From Leptospira barantonii (GTDB taxonomy: Bacteria > Spirochaetota > Leptospiria > Leptospirales > Leptospiraceae), in the NCBI RefSeq assembly GCF_002811925.1, contig NZ_NPDS01000003.1:248001-312000 (forward strand): DNA of 64,000 nucleotides, in the 5' to 3' direction. A program made the position numbers and the translations under genes. Shown in pieces: positions 43,896 to 62,678 of this stretch (its first letter is position 1; each line of letters begins with the position of its first letter). The notes under the pieces are model-generated. The model was not told where the DNA came from. It saw only the letters and a list, made by a program, of their open reading frames with translations, and ran no database searches.

Positions 43896-45227
43896 TTAAG
43901 AATCCTTATCCGATTCCAATTCTTGAATTCTTCTCGTAAAATACATCGCGACCGCAAGTAGCACGAACAATCCGAACGTGCCCACCAACAATGCGAAGTC
44001 CTCGAGTTGAAGAAGCGCGAAGAAGAATAGATAGAAAACAAAAATCGTGCCGCCTGCGACGATAAAGACGAATTCTCCCTTAAAAAAAGCTCTGGAATAT
44101 AATGTGACGAGCCCGAGAATCAGGGAACTCGCGATCCAATACGCCAAGTTAAACGGGATGTGTTCCGTTAATGATAAAAGCATAATATAGAAAAGTAGAA
44201 CCGCGAAACCCAAAAGAAGATATTGGATAAAGTGAAGTCTTACCTTTTTGTAAACTTCGATGAAAAAATACGTGATGAATGTAAGAAGCAAAAACAACTC
44301 GCCGTATTTGGAAGAGCGAACGGTCTTATGATATTCGTCGACCGGAAGAAGAAAACGAACTCCGAAACGATATCCGTTGATTCCGTTCGATTGTGAATCC
44401 GCTATAAAATCCTGAGGATAATTCCGATTGAGTTCCAATACTTTCCAGTTCGCTTTAAAACCGGAGTTGGTAACGTCTCGGAAGTCCGGTAAAAAGTCGC
44501 CTTCGAAAGAAGGGGTTTGCCAAGGAGAATCCAGATTGACCTTCGTTTCCTTTGCCATCGGCAAGAAGAACAATTCCTTGCTTCCGTTAAACGAAAGTTT
44601 CAAGGAGAATTCTTTCGAACGCGTCGCGTCCCAAGGAGTTTTTAAACTTACACCCGAAACAAAAACGTCGTTACTTCTCGTTCCCGGTCCCATCTCTTTC
44701 TTAACTCCGCCGAGATCGACTGAAATTTTTTCACGGATTCCTTTTACGTCGCTGATCCCGAGAGAAAGAAAAGCTTCGGACCAAAGCAGATCCTTATTGG
44801 AGATCGGGAGAGAATGTTTGTCCAAGGCGCCGAAACGTCCCTGAAGGATCAATTCTCCCTGATACAAAGGAACCACATAAATTCCTCTGTATCTTTTTTC
44901 GGGTTTCACGGTTCCGGTGATCTGCAATTCTTCCGGAAGAAAGTGCGCATAACGTAGAATACTTTCTATTTCCCCTCGATCGTTTTTGATCGAGTCGTAA
45001 AATGGAACCGAAACGATCGGACCTCCGATCGTCTGAGAATCTCCCCATTTGGAAGTGACTTCCGCTTCGGCTTCGTTTCGTGTTTGTTGCCTTTCCTGAA
45101 TCAGGTTGGAAACCATAAAGGAAGGAATCAAAAGTAAAAGAGCCAGAATTCCGATCCCGACAATCCGGATCGTAAGCGAATTCCGAAACCAAAGAAACAA
45201 CTGTTGGAGGGGAGTCTTTACTTCCAT
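43896..45227 (-). CDS. creD: CreD-family inner membrane protein
   Basis: A protein of about 443 residues from ATG 45227 (TTG 45233 is less likely). It has one N-terminal TM (IRIVGIGILALLLLIPSFMV), a large periplasmic domain with the family hallmark EVTSKWGDSQTIGGPIVSVP, and RYRGIYVVPLYQGELILQG. Four to six C-terminal TMs follow from VRLHFIQYLLLGFAVLLFYI on. CreD is linked to envelope stress and beta-lactam response in Enterobacteria, where it follows creBC. No CreBC two-component genes are adjacent here. The C-terminal tail is charged (RRIQELESDKDS). The stop falls inside an inverted repeat (AACGCAAA/TTTGCGTT), which could help termination. Confidence 0.88.
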   Translation of the reverse strand: MEVKTPLQQLFLWFRNSLTIRIVGIGILALLLLIPSFMVSNLIQERQQTRNEAEAEVTSKWGDSQTIGGPIVSVPFYDSIKNDRGEIESILRYAHFLPEELQITGTVKPEKRYRGIYVVPLYQGELILQGRFGALDKHSLPISNKDLLWSEAFLSLGISDVKGIREKISVDLGGVKKEMGPGTRSNDVFVSGVSLKTPWDATRSKEFSLKLSFNGSKELFFLPMAKETKVNLDSPWQTPSFEGDFLPDFRDVTNSGFKANWKVLELNRNYPQDFIADSQSNGINGYRFGVRFLLPVDEYHKTVRSSKYGELFLLLTFITYFFIEVYKKVRLHFIQYLLLGFAVLLFYIMLLSLTEHIPFNLAYWIASSLILGLVTLYSRAFFKGEFVFIVAGGTIFVFYLFFFALLQLEDFALLVGTFGLFVLLAVAMYFTRRIQELESDKDS

Positions 45228-45650
45228 GATCAAAATCTAATATAATTTTCCGCGGTGTCAAGCCTATCGTGTCGCGCAAAACTCCGCTTCGACAACGACT
45301 TATAATTCGATACGAAAGAATTTTTCCTCATCGGGGTATCCGGTCTTTTTTAAACGTAAGTTTTCGCGGATCGAGAATTCTAAATCTGCGTCTTAAAAAA
45401 AACGGAAATGCGCCAAAGGTTTCGTCGACCCGCACGAATTGTATCAACCTTGGAAAATCGATGTTAGAATAAAACCCTTCGTTTCATAATTTTCTATTCC
45501 AAAAAATACGGGCGGAATAAATTCGTTTCAACGCGTTTGTTTTGATCGTATTTCCAAAGGAAATCGATTAAAATCCGGAATTGAAAGAGTCTTATTTCTT
45601 AAATGAAAACGAACCTCGACTAAAAACAAATCGGGAATAAACAACGACTT
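45228..45650. other. Divergent intergenic region
   Basis: A 423-bp gap between creD (minus) and the RsbQ-like gene (plus). Only short frames without domain content are present, including 45269-45472, which is Arg/Ser-rich and has no Shine-Dalgarno. No clear promoter hexamer pair or hairpin was found. Confidence 0.5.
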
Positions 45651-46457
45651 ATGCAAAGAGCGTCTCGCCACAATTTGAAGACGATCGGTTCCGGTGACAG
45701 AACAATCGTGCTCGGACACGGATTCGGTTGCGACCAATCCACTTGGAACAAAATCGTTCCTCATCTCAAAGACGACTATAAACTCGTGTTGTTCGACACG
45801 ATCGGTTCCGGAAAAACGGATCCTTCCTTTTTTAGTCCGGATCGATATTCCAATCTTTACGCTTACGCGGAGGATTTGATCCTTCTTTTGGAAGAAATTC
45901 ACATTCAAAATTCTTTATATGTTGGACATTCCGTAAGCGGTATGATCGGTCTCATCGCTTCGATCCGAAGGCCGGAATTATTTTCCAAACTCGCGTTTAT
46001 CAGCGCCTCTCCCCGTTATCTAAACGACACGGGTTATAAGGGCGGATTCGAACAGAACGATCTGAATCAACTCTACGCCGCGATGGAACTCAACTTTTTT
46101 TCATGGGCGGGAGGTTTCGCTCCGATGGCCATGGGAAATCCGGATCGTCCCGAGCTGGCGCAGAATTTCGCGTCTTCACTTCGTGAAATTCGCCCCGACA
46201 TCGGACTGTCCGTCGCGAGAACGATCTTTCAATCCGATCACAGAAAGGATCTTCCTCAGAGCAAACATCCCGTATTGATTCTGCAACCGTCAGACGACAT
46301 CGCGGTGCCTATGGAAGCGGGAGAATATCTCGGTAAGAATATTCCGCAAGCGACCTTTCGTTCCATTCCCGCAACCGGACATCTTCCGCATTTTAGCTCT
46401 CCGGAGTCCGTGATCCGAGAATTAAAATCCTTTTTCGAAACAGAACCGGCTCGATGA
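45651..46457 (+). CDS. RsbQ/KAI2-like alpha/beta hydrolase
   Basis: A 268-residue cytoplasmic alpha/beta hydrolase, the same length as Bacillus RsbQ. The oxyanion region is LGHGFGCDQSTW, the nucleophile S94 in VGHSVSGM, the acid D215 or D216 in LQPSDDIAVP and the base H244 in ATGHLPH. These match the RsbQ triad spacing, and the N-terminal IGSGDRTIVLGHGFGCDQ block is typical of the RsbQ/DLK2/D14 group. RsbQ binds or hydrolyses an unknown hydrophobic ligand and activates RsbP by contact with its PAS domain. The stop overlaps the ATG of the next gene by 4 bp, so a hydrolase-kinase signalling pair is likely. Confidence 0.88.
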   Translation: MQRASRHNLKTIGSGDRTIVLGHGFGCDQSTWNKIVPHLKDDYKLVLFDTIGSGKTDPSFFSPDRYSNLYAYAEDLILLLEEIHIQNSLYVGHSVSGMIGLIASIRRPELFSKLAFISASPRYLNDTGYKGGFEQNDLNQLYAAMELNFFSWAGGFAPMAMGNPDRPELAQNFASSLREIRPDIGLSVARTIFQSDHRKDLPQSKHPVLILQPSDDIAVPMEAGEYLGKNIPQATFRSIPATGHLPHFSSPESVIRELKSFFETEPAR

Positions 46458-48541
46458 AAGATTCTTCCGAAAACAAATCCCTCGAAACGATTCACGAATT
46501 TTACGGAAACTGCTACGAACTATTTTCCAAAGGTTCGTATCTGGAGGAGATGAGGGCGTTTTACGCCCTTTGTAGAAAAGCGGTTCATGCTGATTTTCTA
46601 ATATTATTGGAAAGTGGCGATCCTCTTTCCTTAAAAATCTCGGAATCGGAACCGAATTTCGATTTTTCCCTGCGACAAACCAATACCGAATTTCTTTCCC
46701 TTTCTTATCCGAACGAAAAACCAGCAAACGCATTCGTCCTCAAACGCGAAGAGATAAAATTCTCCAACTTCGACGCTTTGGAAGAATTGAACTTCGAACA
46801 AGCCCTCGTTTTACCGATTCCGAGTTCGGAAACCGGAATTCGAAACATTCTTTTATTCTTATATTCAGAAAACGAAGAGAACATTCCCGAATTTCTAAAC
46901 GTATTAACCGGTTTGTCTCCGAGAATTCGGGAAATATTTTCGATCAAAAACAAGGAGATCTCCCTAAATTCCGTCCATACTCAGTTGGATTCGATCGTCA
47001 AGACGAGTTCTCAATCGATCATCTTTATGGATTCGGGAACGGGCAAAACCTGGATCAACGAAAGCGCGGCGGCCTTGCTTTCTTTTCCGAAAGGAGGAGA
47101 CGTTTCTTCTTGGGAAGTTTCCAACGCGATGACTAGATTGATGCAGTCCTCGGTCAATCGTGAGGAAATTTTACTCGAAGTAAATCGAAACTTATCCAAT
47201 CCGAAATTGGAGAAGTTCTCGACCCAGTGGAAATTCGAGAATCCCGAAACAGAACTCTTCGAAGTCACTTGTGTTCTTTTGCCGGGGAAGATCGCGCCGG
47301 GAAGACTTTGGTTTTTCGAGGACATCACCTCGTTTCATCTTCAACAGGAAACCCTGGCGCTTTTGAATCAGGCGCTCAAAGAAAAAAGCGAAATCGCCGA
47401 ACAGGAGAATCTCGCCAAAACCGTTTTCATGTCCAATATCAGTCACGAAATCCGAACGCCGATGACCGGAATATTAGGAATTACTGAATTACTTTTACAG
47501 ACATCCCTAGCTCCGGATCAAAAGGATTCGTTGGAGTTGATCCAAAGAAGCGGGGACAATCTACTCAAGATCATCAATCACCTTTTGGATTTTTCCAAAG
47601 CGGACACGGGTAAGATCGAGTTGGAATCGATCCCGTTCAGTATGGAAAAACTTCTTCGGGATTTAACGGCGCTTTTACGCGTGGAAGCGGAGAAGAACGA
47701 AAACGAAATGAAGATCGAACTTCCTTCCGATTTTCCGGAGACTCTCAACGGAGATCCGGTTCGAATCGGTCAGATTTTTACGAACCTCGTATCGAATGCG
47801 ACGAAGTTCACCAAGGAAGGAACCGTAGAAATCGGATTTCATATATTAGAAAAAAAGAATCAATCGGTGCGTTTTAGAACCTGGGTTTCCGATACCGGAA
47901 TCGGAATCCCCGCTTCCAAACTCAATTCCGTCTTCGAGCCTTTTGTTCAATCCGACATTTCCATCACGAGAAATTTCGGAGGAACCGGACTCGGATTGTC
48001 GATCGCCAAAAAATTGGTCGAGTTGATGGGCGGAAAAATCCAAGTAGAAAGTCAGCCCGGAATCGGAACCAGATTCTGGTTCGAACTTCGGCTTGAAATT
48101 CCGACTTCGGAAAAGACGGAAACGATCGAAAATTCCTCATCGAACGAGACCACTTCGGAACAATCCGATTTTTCGGAGCTGAAAGTTTTGATCGTCGAGG
48201 ACAATCCGATCAATCAAAAACTTCTCGGAAGAATATTAAAAAAGAAGAATATAGAACCTTCCCTCGTCGAGGACGGAATGGAAGCCGTCGAAAAGGTGAG
48301 ACGTTCGCACTACGATCTGATTTTTATGGATATCAACATGCCGGGAATCGACGGACTTTCCGCGACGGAAATCATCCGCAAATTCCCGAAAGGAAAGTCT
48401 GTGCGTATCGTCGGTCTAACGGCAAACGCGGCCCCGGAGATCCAGGACGTAGCCGTCCAAAGGGGGATGGACGACCTTCTTACAAAGCCGTATAACGTGT
48501 CTCAAATCGAGGAGATTCTGCGTTCGTTCGACAACCGTTAA
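46454..48541 (+). CDS. Hybrid histidine kinase with GAF/PAS-like sensor and receiver
   Basis: A soluble 695-residue hybrid kinase. Residues about 20-175 look GAF-like, and about 180-300 PAS-like (QSIIFMDSGTGKTWINESAA). A coiled helix leads to HisKA with H331 in SNISHEIRTPMTG. The ATPase domain has an N box (QIFTNLVSNATKFTKEG), G1 (VSDTGIGIP) and G2 (FGGTGLGLS). The C-terminal receiver has VLIVEDNPINQKLL, phospho-acceptor D626 in IFMDINMPG and the Lys in LLTKPYN. It should autophosphorylate at H331 and relay to D626; an Hpt partner or output regulator is not nearby. Overlap with the RsbQ-like gene suggests that the hydrolase feeds a ligand signal to its sensor domain. Confidence 0.9.
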   Translation: MKDSSENKSLETIHEFYGNCYELFSKGSYLEEMRAFYALCRKAVHADFLILLESGDPLSLKISESEPNFDFSLRQTNTEFLSLSYPNEKPANAFVLKREEIKFSNFDALEELNFEQALVLPIPSSETGIRNILLFLYSENEENIPEFLNVLTGLSPRIREIFSIKNKEISLNSVHTQLDSIVKTSSQSIIFMDSGTGKTWINESAAALLSFPKGGDVSSWEVSNAMTRLMQSSVNREEILLEVNRNLSNPKLEKFSTQWKFENPETELFEVTCVLLPGKIAPGRLWFFEDITSFHLQQETLALLNQALKEKSEIAEQENLAKTVFMSNISHEIRTPMTGILGITELLLQTSLAPDQKDSLELIQRSGDNLLKIINHLLDFSKADTGKIELESIPFSMEKLLRDLTALLRVEAEKNENEMKIELPSDFPETLNGDPVRIGQIFTNLVSNATKFTKEGTVEIGFHILEKKNQSVRFRTWVSDTGIGIPASKLNSVFEPFVQSDISITRNFGGTGLGLSIAKKLVELMGGKIQVESQPGIGTRFWFELRLEIPTSEKTETIENSSSNETTSEQSDFSELKVLIVEDNPINQKLLGRILKKKNIEPSLVEDGMEAVEKVRRSHYDLIFMDINMPGIDGLSATEIIRKFPKGKSVRIVGLTANAAPEIQDVAVQRGMDDLLTKPYNVSQIEEILRSFDNR

Positions 48542-48571
48542 CTCGCTCGGACGAATTCGCGTATCGACTTT

Positions 48572-49393
48572 TTAACGCGAAATGATCCATTCTCCCTTAA
48601 CCTTGGAAACATGAATCGGAGCCGAGTATCCTTTCTTTTTATTTTCGATCGGACTGTTTCCGGATTTTGTAGTCACGAAAACCACCTTCTTATCCGCGAT
48701 CACCTGATATTGAAGATTCTTAAGATCGAGTTTATCCAACTGACCTCCGATCGATTTTAAAACGGATTGAATTCCTTTTTTCAAATCGGCGGTATATTCT
48801 TCGGGAGATTCGTATCTCGCTTTTGCAAGTTCTCTGGCTCTGAATTCCATCAGATCAAAAAGTTTTTTCTCGTCCTTTTTCCGAAAGGCGTCGTATAGAT
48901 CGGAGATCAACTTTTGAATCTTTTCCTTATCCTCCGAATTCAATTGAATTTCTTCCGCAATATTCCAGAGTTCGGAAGGAGGAACTTCGGTCGGAGTAAA
49001 ACTAATCTCTTCTTCCAAAGGAAGAACCGGTTTGCCCTCTCCTTCTTGCCATTCAAACCCCGCGATCTTTTGTCCCTCGTCCGGGAACTGACCCTTTTGT
49101 GCGAGATAAAGAATCGCCTTTAACCGAGGAGCAAACTCGTCCTCTTTTCTTTTGCGAATTCCTTTTACCTTGATCTTGTTTACACCGGGACGAATCCAAA
49201 TATTCAAATCGATTTGACCGGTCACGTCTTCCTTGTTCGATTCGGGAACGATCGTCATTCCGTTGAACTCGATGGAACCGATCACTCCGCTTTTGGAATA
49301 AACAAACGCGTAATAACCTCCCTGAGTTTGAGAAAACGAAGGATTCGTTAATGCGACAAGAAAGAATATCAATACAAACCTAAGACGTTTCAT
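48572..49393 (-). CDS. Exported hypothetical protein paired with the catalase-family gene
   Basis: A 273-residue protein read from ATG 49393, preceded by a strong GGAGG at 49400-49404. The upstream start at 49423 lacks one. The signal peptide is MKRLRFVLIFFLVALTNPSFSQ. The mature protein starts with a beta-rich part (YYAFVYSKSGVIGSIEFNGM; DLNIWIRPGVNKIKVKG). It then has a helical stretch containing KIQKLISDLYDAFRKKDEKK, followed by LKNLQYQVIADKKVVFVTTK and KVKGEWIISR. The latter segment resembles NTF2-like folds. I do not know its role. The gene lies 26 bp after the catalase-family gene on the same strand and is convergent with the hybrid kinase (30-bp gap). Confidence 0.7.
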   Translation of the reverse strand: MKRLRFVLIFFLVALTNPSFSQTQGGYYAFVYSKSGVIGSIEFNGMTIVPESNKEDVTGQIDLNIWIRPGVNKIKVKGIRKRKEDEFAPRLKAILYLAQKGQFPDEGQKIAGFEWQEGEGKPVLPLEEEISFTPTEVPPSELWNIAEEIQLNSEDKEKIQKLISDLYDAFRKKDEKKLFDLMEFRARELAKARYESPEEYTADLKKGIQSVLKSIGGQLDKLDLKNLQYQVIADKKVVFVTTKSGNSPIENKKKGYSAPIHVSKVKGEWIISR

Positions 49394-49399
49394 CCGGTT

Positions 49400-49404
49400 C
49401 CTCC
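49400..49404 (-). promoter_or_regulatory. Ribosome binding site deciding the start of the 48572-49393 gene
   Basis: GGAGG on the minus strand, 6 nt before ATG 49393. It is the clearest Shine-Dalgarno in the region and sets the start 30 bp inside the longest frame. Confidence 0.8.
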
Positions 49405-49419
49405 AAAGAAAATCGAAAA

Positions 49420-50529
49420 TCATTCCGAAGGTTCGATCTGTTTTACACCGTTCTGTTCGTGTCTGTATTTTGCGATCGATTCGTATGCAAGTTTTCTAAC
49501 ACGATTGATTCCTCCAAGAGGACGGTGCGCTTCCAAAGAATGCCAAGGATTTAAGGAAAGATTTTCGCAGAAACGATCCTGTTCCGCGGTCGCGAAATCC
49601 TGAACCGGAATTTCGATCTTTGCGACGGGAACAAACGGAGAATCTTTTTCATCCCAATGAACTGCAGGATCTTCGACCGGCATTGAAATCGGGTTCCCTT
49701 GTTTTTGAATCATAAACTCGAAACAAACCGACTTTTCTTTGAGATGAGAAACCATAGTTTGACGCAGATAATTCTCCGCAGGATTTTCGGGGACCTTAAG
49801 ATCCTTTGTTTCGCAAGGTCTCGCGGAATATTTAACGGCAGTGGAATCGTTTCCCAAACGATACGGAGTCGTACTCCAATAACGGATTTCCAAAACGTCC
49901 GGAATTTTTTTTCTTCGAATCGAAATCGATTCTTTCAACGCGGTCAACTTCCAATTCCAAGGCATTCCTCCGAAAAAATAAGACATCGGTTTTTTAGCGA
50001 ATGCCGCCTTAAACAAGGAAAGATATTCCGCGGGAGCGCCCGCGGGAAGAACGGGATGATTGATGAGTAAAAAGTCTTGGGTTCTTTTTTCATCCTCGGC
50101 CAACTTAGGACCGTCCACTCCCAACAACTTGATTCCCATTCCTCGAATATCCCCTTCGAAGTCCGGCTTTTTAGTGATGGAACCGTTTGAAAAACGGATC
50201 CAAGAGGAATACGTTTTAGAAGAATTGAATATTCCAAATTTAAGATCTTCGGGAACGGAAGGTAGAACCGTAAAACTCGCTTTCACACAACCGTGCGCGA
50301 AAGGATGTGCGTCCCTTTTGGCTTCGTTGCCTTTTGGATATTTTTCCTTAAGGGAAGAAATTAAAAGCGCGAGAGTGTCCCGAGTGGTTTCCTCTTCGCC
50401 CGGAAAAACGAATTCGGCTCCCGGTTTTACATCCTTAGGGATCTCCACCCTCGGCCCCTGCCCCACCCAATACAACAAACCGATTAAAATAAAAATTCCA
50501 AGCGTTATATATCCGATCTTTTTTCCCAT
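49420..50529 (-). CDS. Membrane-anchored catalase-family haem protein
   Basis: A 369-residue protein, shorter than classical catalases (about 480+). It has an N-terminal TM anchor (YITLGIFILIGLLYWVG), so the haem domain is probably periplasmic. Catalase-core features are H79 in HPFAHGCVKASFTV as the distal His, N115 in IRFSNGS, GDIRGMGIKLLG and TQDFLLINHPVLPAG. The proximal haem pair is R345-x3-Y349 in VRKLAYESIAKYR. FCENLSLNPWHSLEAHRPLG is typical for the short 'catalase-related peroxidase' group. It probably decomposes peroxides or acts as a peroxygenase; the substrate is not determined. The gene is divergent from the STAS gene and just upstream of an exported partner. Confidence 0.85.
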   Translation of the reverse strand: MGKKIGYITLGIFILIGLLYWVGQGPRVEIPKDVKPGAEFVFPGEEETTRDTLALLISSLKEKYPKGNEAKRDAHPFAHGCVKASFTVLPSVPEDLKFGIFNSSKTYSSWIRFSNGSITKKPDFEGDIRGMGIKLLGVDGPKLAEDEKRTQDFLLINHPVLPAGAPAEYLSLFKAAFAKKPMSYFFGGMPWNWKLTALKESISIRRKKIPDVLEIRYWSTTPYRLGNDSTAVKYSARPCETKDLKVPENPAENYLRQTMVSHLKEKSVCFEFMIQKQGNPISMPVEDPAVHWDEKDSPFVPVAKIEIPVQDFATAEQDRFCENLSLNPWHSLEAHRPLGGINRVRKLAYESIAKYRHEQNGVKQIEPSE

Positions 50530-50799
50530 TCTTCAAGTACCACCAGTTCGAAAGTTTCAAGGATCGAATCATAAATTTCGGAAAATTCTTCTCTTTTATT
50601 TTTGGAGAATGGTAATTCGGCGCCTTACACGGTTCCGATGAAAGCGCTTCGAAGGTCCTTCCACGGTTTCTTTTAGGATTCTTCCTTCCAAGCGACATAG
50701 AAAAAGTCTGAATGATCAAAAAACACGTCAAAATCCCATTCCAACTTCGTTTTTTTGTTGAAAAACCAAAATCAAAAAGCCACAGAAGTATCGGGAACC

Positions 50800-51140
<341 letters not shown>

Positions 51141-51146
51141 CCCTTT

Positions 51147-51737
51147 TTGAAGCAACTCGCTCTCGCCACAAACAACTCCCATAAAGTAAAAGAAGTCGGC
51201 TCCATTCTCATGGAGCTCGGAATTCGGATCCTTACGCCAAAGGATCTGAACGTTTCTTTCGACGTCGAGGAAACGGGAACAACGTTTGCCGAAAACGCTC
51301 TTTTGAAAGCGAAAGAATTGTTCCGTTTGACGAAACTTCCTTCGATCGCGGACGATTCGGGGATTTGTGTTTCCGCACTCGGAGGAGATCCCGGCGTTTA
51401 TTCCGCGAGATTCGGCGGAGAAGGATTGAACGACGAAGGTCGAGCACGTTTGCTTTTGGAAAAAATAAAAGGAAACCCGGATCGTAAGGCACATTACGCC
51501 TGCGTCATCGCCTACGTGGACGAAAACACCGAACATACTTTCGAAGGCAAATGTGAAGGAATCATCTCCGAAGAATATGATACAATCGGAATATACGGTT
51601 TCGGTTACGATCCGGTTTTTATTTATCCGCCCTTTCAAAAACCTTTTTCACAGGTCCCGGAAGTGGAAAAAAATTCGGTTTCGCATAGAAAAAAAGCCCT
51701 CGAAGGGCTTTTGGAATTCTTAAAAACAAAATCCTAA
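51147..51737 (+). CDS. rdgB: XTP/dITP pyrophosphatase (RdgB/HAM1)
   Basis: A 196-residue housekeeping enzyme that hydrolyses non-canonical purine NTPs (ITP, XTP) to monophosphates and keeps them out of DNA. The start is TTG 51147 in MKQLALATNNSHKVKEV, the SHK-containing substrate loop. The catalytic acidic residues lie in IADDSGICVSALGG with PGVYSARFGGE, and the base-recognition motif is GFGYDPVFIYP. The C-terminus reads VSHRKKALEGLLEFL. The length is normal for the family. It is 6 bp after the STAS gene. Its 3' end contains a hairpin that on the opposite strand looks like a terminator for the convergent ABC-F gene. Confidence 0.92.
   Translation: MKQLALATNNSHKVKEVGSILMELGIRILTPKDLNVSFDVEETGTTFAENALLKAKELFRLTKLPSIADDSGICVSALGGDPGVYSARFGGEGLNDEGRARLLLEKIKGNPDRKAHYACVIAYVDENTEHTFEGKCEGIISEEYDTIGIYGFGYDPVFIYPPFQKPFSQVPEVEKNSVSHRKKALEGLLEFLKTKS
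51688..51712 (-). terminator. Intrinsic terminator for the ABC-F gene, inside rdgB
   Basis: AAAAGCCCT (51692-51700) pairs perfectly with AGGGCTTTT (51704-51712) around CGA. On the minus strand the hairpin is followed by TTTTTTT (51688-51694 complement). Transcripts from the leftward ABC-F gene would reach it about 120 bp after that gene's stop. It lies in the last 50 bp of the rdgB reading frame. Confidence 0.65.
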
Positions 51738-51831
51738 ACTATATTAGAATTTTACGATAATCGAACAAACTCGGATCCGAGCGCGGAACTCGTTCGTTAA
51801 ACGACGCTCTTTCCACGAACGAGGTCGATCG

Positions 51832-53466
<1,635 letters not shown>

Positions 53467-53549
53467 TAGAGAATACCTGCCAGGGGAGAATCATGACCAT
53501 GATTTTCAAGAAGGGGTTTTTTGCCAAGAAAAAGGAGAATTAAGGACTT

Positions 53550-55433
<1,884 letters not shown>

Positions 55434-55544
55434 TCTTCGAGTAGATTCCAACCGGAATTATACTCGAAAAGATTTCTAATACTTTACAAAGTTCAGGCCG
55501 TTTCTATTGTCTTTCTCTGAGCTCCGAGCAGATAAGAGGAAACG

Positions 55545-61411
<5,867 letters not shown>

Positions 61412-61434
61412 TTTTAAAATATTCTAATTTTCTA

Positions 61435-62466
61435 ATGAAATCCTTCACTCCCTTTTCACTTCTGCACGTCGTTCTATTTCCGATTCTATACGCGTTGTCC
61501 TTCGTATATCGCGGAATTTTTCTTCTTGATCAGAAGCTCACACAAAAACAAAAACTTCCGGGCGCGTTCGTGATCAGCGTGGGAAATCTTTCCATGGGCG
61601 GAACCGGCAAAACCCCGTTTTCGATTCATCTTGCAAAACTCATTCACAGGGAATTTCCCGAAAAGAAGATCGTTCTTTTATCCAGGGGTTACGGAGCGAC
61701 CGGATCCAAAAACGGACATAGGGTAACTCAACAATCCAGTCCGAGAGAAGCGGGAGACGAACCTCTTCTTTTAAAAAAACATCTTCCGTTTGCGGAAGTT
61801 TGGATCGGCAGGGACAGACTCGCGTCTTATCTTAGGTTTAAAAAAGAATCGAATCTAAAGGAGAATCCGATCGTGATCTTGGACGACGGGTTTCAACATC
61901 ATAGACTTGAAAGGGATATCGATGTCGTATTATTGGATTCGAGTAAAATTCATAAGGAAAGATTTCTGATCCCGGCCGGAAATCTAAGAGAGCCTATTTC
62001 CTCTTTGAACAGAGCCGATTGGATCGTGTTCTCCAAATACGAATCCTCCGTGGAAAGAACCGTACAAAACATACAAAAGAAATTTCCGAAAGGAATCCTT
62101 CGTTTTACATCGGAGCCGGATAAACTTTTATCGCCGGATCTGCAGTTGGATTCTCCTAAGATTTTTTACGGCAAAAGAATCTACGCGTTTACCGGAATCG
62201 GAAACCCCGAAGTTTTCTTTTCGATGATCCGCAAGTTCCAGCCATTCGAGTTGGAAACCAGAGCGTTTCGGGATCACCATTCTTATACGATGGAAGACGA
62301 AAACGCTTTGGACACGATCTCCAAGGACTACGACTATCTCGTTTGTACCGAAAAGGATCTCGTCAAAATTTCAAAACCGCCCGAGAATCTGAAAATTCTT
62401 CTTTTGGAAAACAAACTCGATAAGGAAGAAAGACTCGTTTCCTTTCTCAAAGAAAGAATCGCATAA
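61435..62466 (+). CDS. lpxK: Tetraacyldisaccharide 4'-kinase LpxK
   Basis: A 343-residue enzyme that phosphorylates the 4' position of the lipid A disaccharide precursor at the inner membrane. The N-terminal hydrophobic segment (LLHVVLFPILYALSFVYRGI) anchors it. The P-loop is SVGNLSMGGTGKTPFSI, residues about 50-66. RGYGATGSKNGHRV, DEPLLL and ILDDGFQHHRLERDIDVVLLD are family signatures containing the catalytic Asp-His-His region. DHHSYTMEDENAL and LVCTEKDLVKI close the core. Its length is slightly above E. coli LpxK (328). It is downstream of msbA by 23 bp, almost certainly in an operon. Confidence 0.93.
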   Translation: MKSFTPFSLLHVVLFPILYALSFVYRGIFLLDQKLTQKQKLPGAFVISVGNLSMGGTGKTPFSIHLAKLIHREFPEKKIVLLSRGYGATGSKNGHRVTQQSSPREAGDEPLLLKKHLPFAEVWIGRDRLASYLRFKKESNLKENPIVILDDGFQHHRLERDIDVVLLDSSKIHKERFLIPAGNLREPISSLNRADWIVFSKYESSVERTVQNIQKKFPKGILRFTSEPDKLLSPDLQLDSPKIFYGKRIYAFTGIGNPEVFFSMIRKFQPFELETRAFRDHHSYTMEDENALDTISKDYDYLVCTEKDLVKISKPPENLKILLLENKLDKEERLVSFLKERIA

Positions 62467-62678
62467 CAACCTTTCGATTTTCGTTTCGGGTTTTTTATTA
62501 CGCTTGTAATCTTACTTTTTCGGTTTCCGTTTCGTTTTGCTTTCAAAAAATCGACCTCCCTCAAGTAAGAAAAAGAAATTCTTTTCCATCGAATTTAATC
62601 TCGGGAAATCTAAATCGAATTGCAGTATTTAAACCCTGTGTTAACATTCCCGATAACGTCTTTCCGATAAAGAGCTTT

